DNA of 5,055 nt from Fimbriimonadaceae bacterium (GTDB lineage Bacteria; Armatimonadota; Fimbriimonadia; Fimbriimonadales; Fimbriimonadaceae). The stretch is taken from NCBI GenBank assembly GCA_025451715.1, contig JANWJY010000021.1:1-5055 (forward strand), in the 5' to 3' direction. Shown in pieces: positions 4,983 through 5,055 of the stretch. Numbering within the stretch: position 1 is the stretch's first letter; each line of letters begins with the position of its first letter. The notes under the pieces are model-generated. The model was not told where the DNA came from, searched no databases, and worked only from the letters and a program-made list of their open reading frames with translations. Position numbers and translations under genes: made by a program.

Positions 4983-5055
4983 CCTTTAAGGACCCGCTCG
5001 ACGAACGGCGAAACCTCGGAGTCGCCCAGGGACCGCGCGCCCTCCTTCGTCAGCA
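4979..5055 (-). CDS. Probable C-terminal end of a minus-strand gene, product unknown
   Basis: Read on the minus strand, the frame from the window's right edge is open for 24 complete codons and stops at TGA 4981-4979. The residues include LTKEGARSLGD and end SPFVERVLKG, a charged amphipathic-looking end typical of a soluble globular protein. The codons are GC-rich at third positions, like the neighbours. The stop lies inside the right arm of the terminator hairpin, as expected if that hairpin serves this gene and the convergent beta-barrel gene. The fragment is too short to name a family, and a 24-codon open stretch could be chance; the placement next to a two-way terminator is the main support. 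Confidence 0.45.
   Translation of the reverse strand, partial: LTKEGARSLGDSEVSPFVERVLKG

Noticed and set aside
1..5055. CRISPR arrays, tRNA or rRNA genes, insertion sequences, defence or toxin-antitoxin genes.
   Set aside because: No spaced direct repeats, tRNA-like cloverleaf, transposase motifs or terminal repeats were seen; the window is almost entirely filled by recognisable genes.

Overview
This GC-rich, tightly packed window looks like ordinary chromosome of a Gram-negative-type (diderm) bacterium. The outer-membrane inference rests on a small secreted beta-barrel protein ending in YRF. The single-domain genes, the alpha2beta2-type glycyl-tRNA synthetase subunit and the leaderless-looking starts would suit a lineage such as Armatimonadota (Fimbriimonas-like) or another deep-branching diderm. 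That placement is a weak inference; nothing here proves it.

Layout. Bases 1-198 (+) hold the last 65 codons of an ABC exporter ATPase domain. It converges on, and overlaps by 29 bp, rpoN (sigma-54, 170-1588, minus strand). A 91-bp divergent gap then separates rpoN from ribE (riboflavin synthase, 1680-2243, plus). ribE runs tail to tail into glyS (glycyl-tRNA synthetase beta subunit, 2230-4302, minus) with a 14-bp overlap. A 120-bp divergent region follows. It contains a good -35/-10 promoter, two inverted repeats placed on its elements and a perfect 5'-leader hairpin, and it drives a small outer-membrane beta-barrel gene (4423-4929, plus). A strong hairpin terminator follows (4948-4982), and inside it ends what looks like the tail of a minus-strand gene that continues beyond the window (4979-5055).

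The genes do not form a pathway. They are unrelated housekeeping genes on alternating strands, each apparently with its own promoter. ribE is not in a rib operon, glyS is not beside glyQ, and rpoN lacks its common hpf/ptsN neighbours. I see no mobile element, CRISPR array, tRNA or rRNA.

The most interesting material is regulatory. ribE and glyS have TANNNT -10-like hexamers 6-8 bases before the start codon and no Shine-Dalgarno sequence, so both may give leaderless mRNAs. The beta-barrel gene has a classical promoter, a leader with a GNRA-capped hairpin at the predicted 5' end, and a Shine-Dalgarno sequence. I did not find a convincing new multi-gene system.
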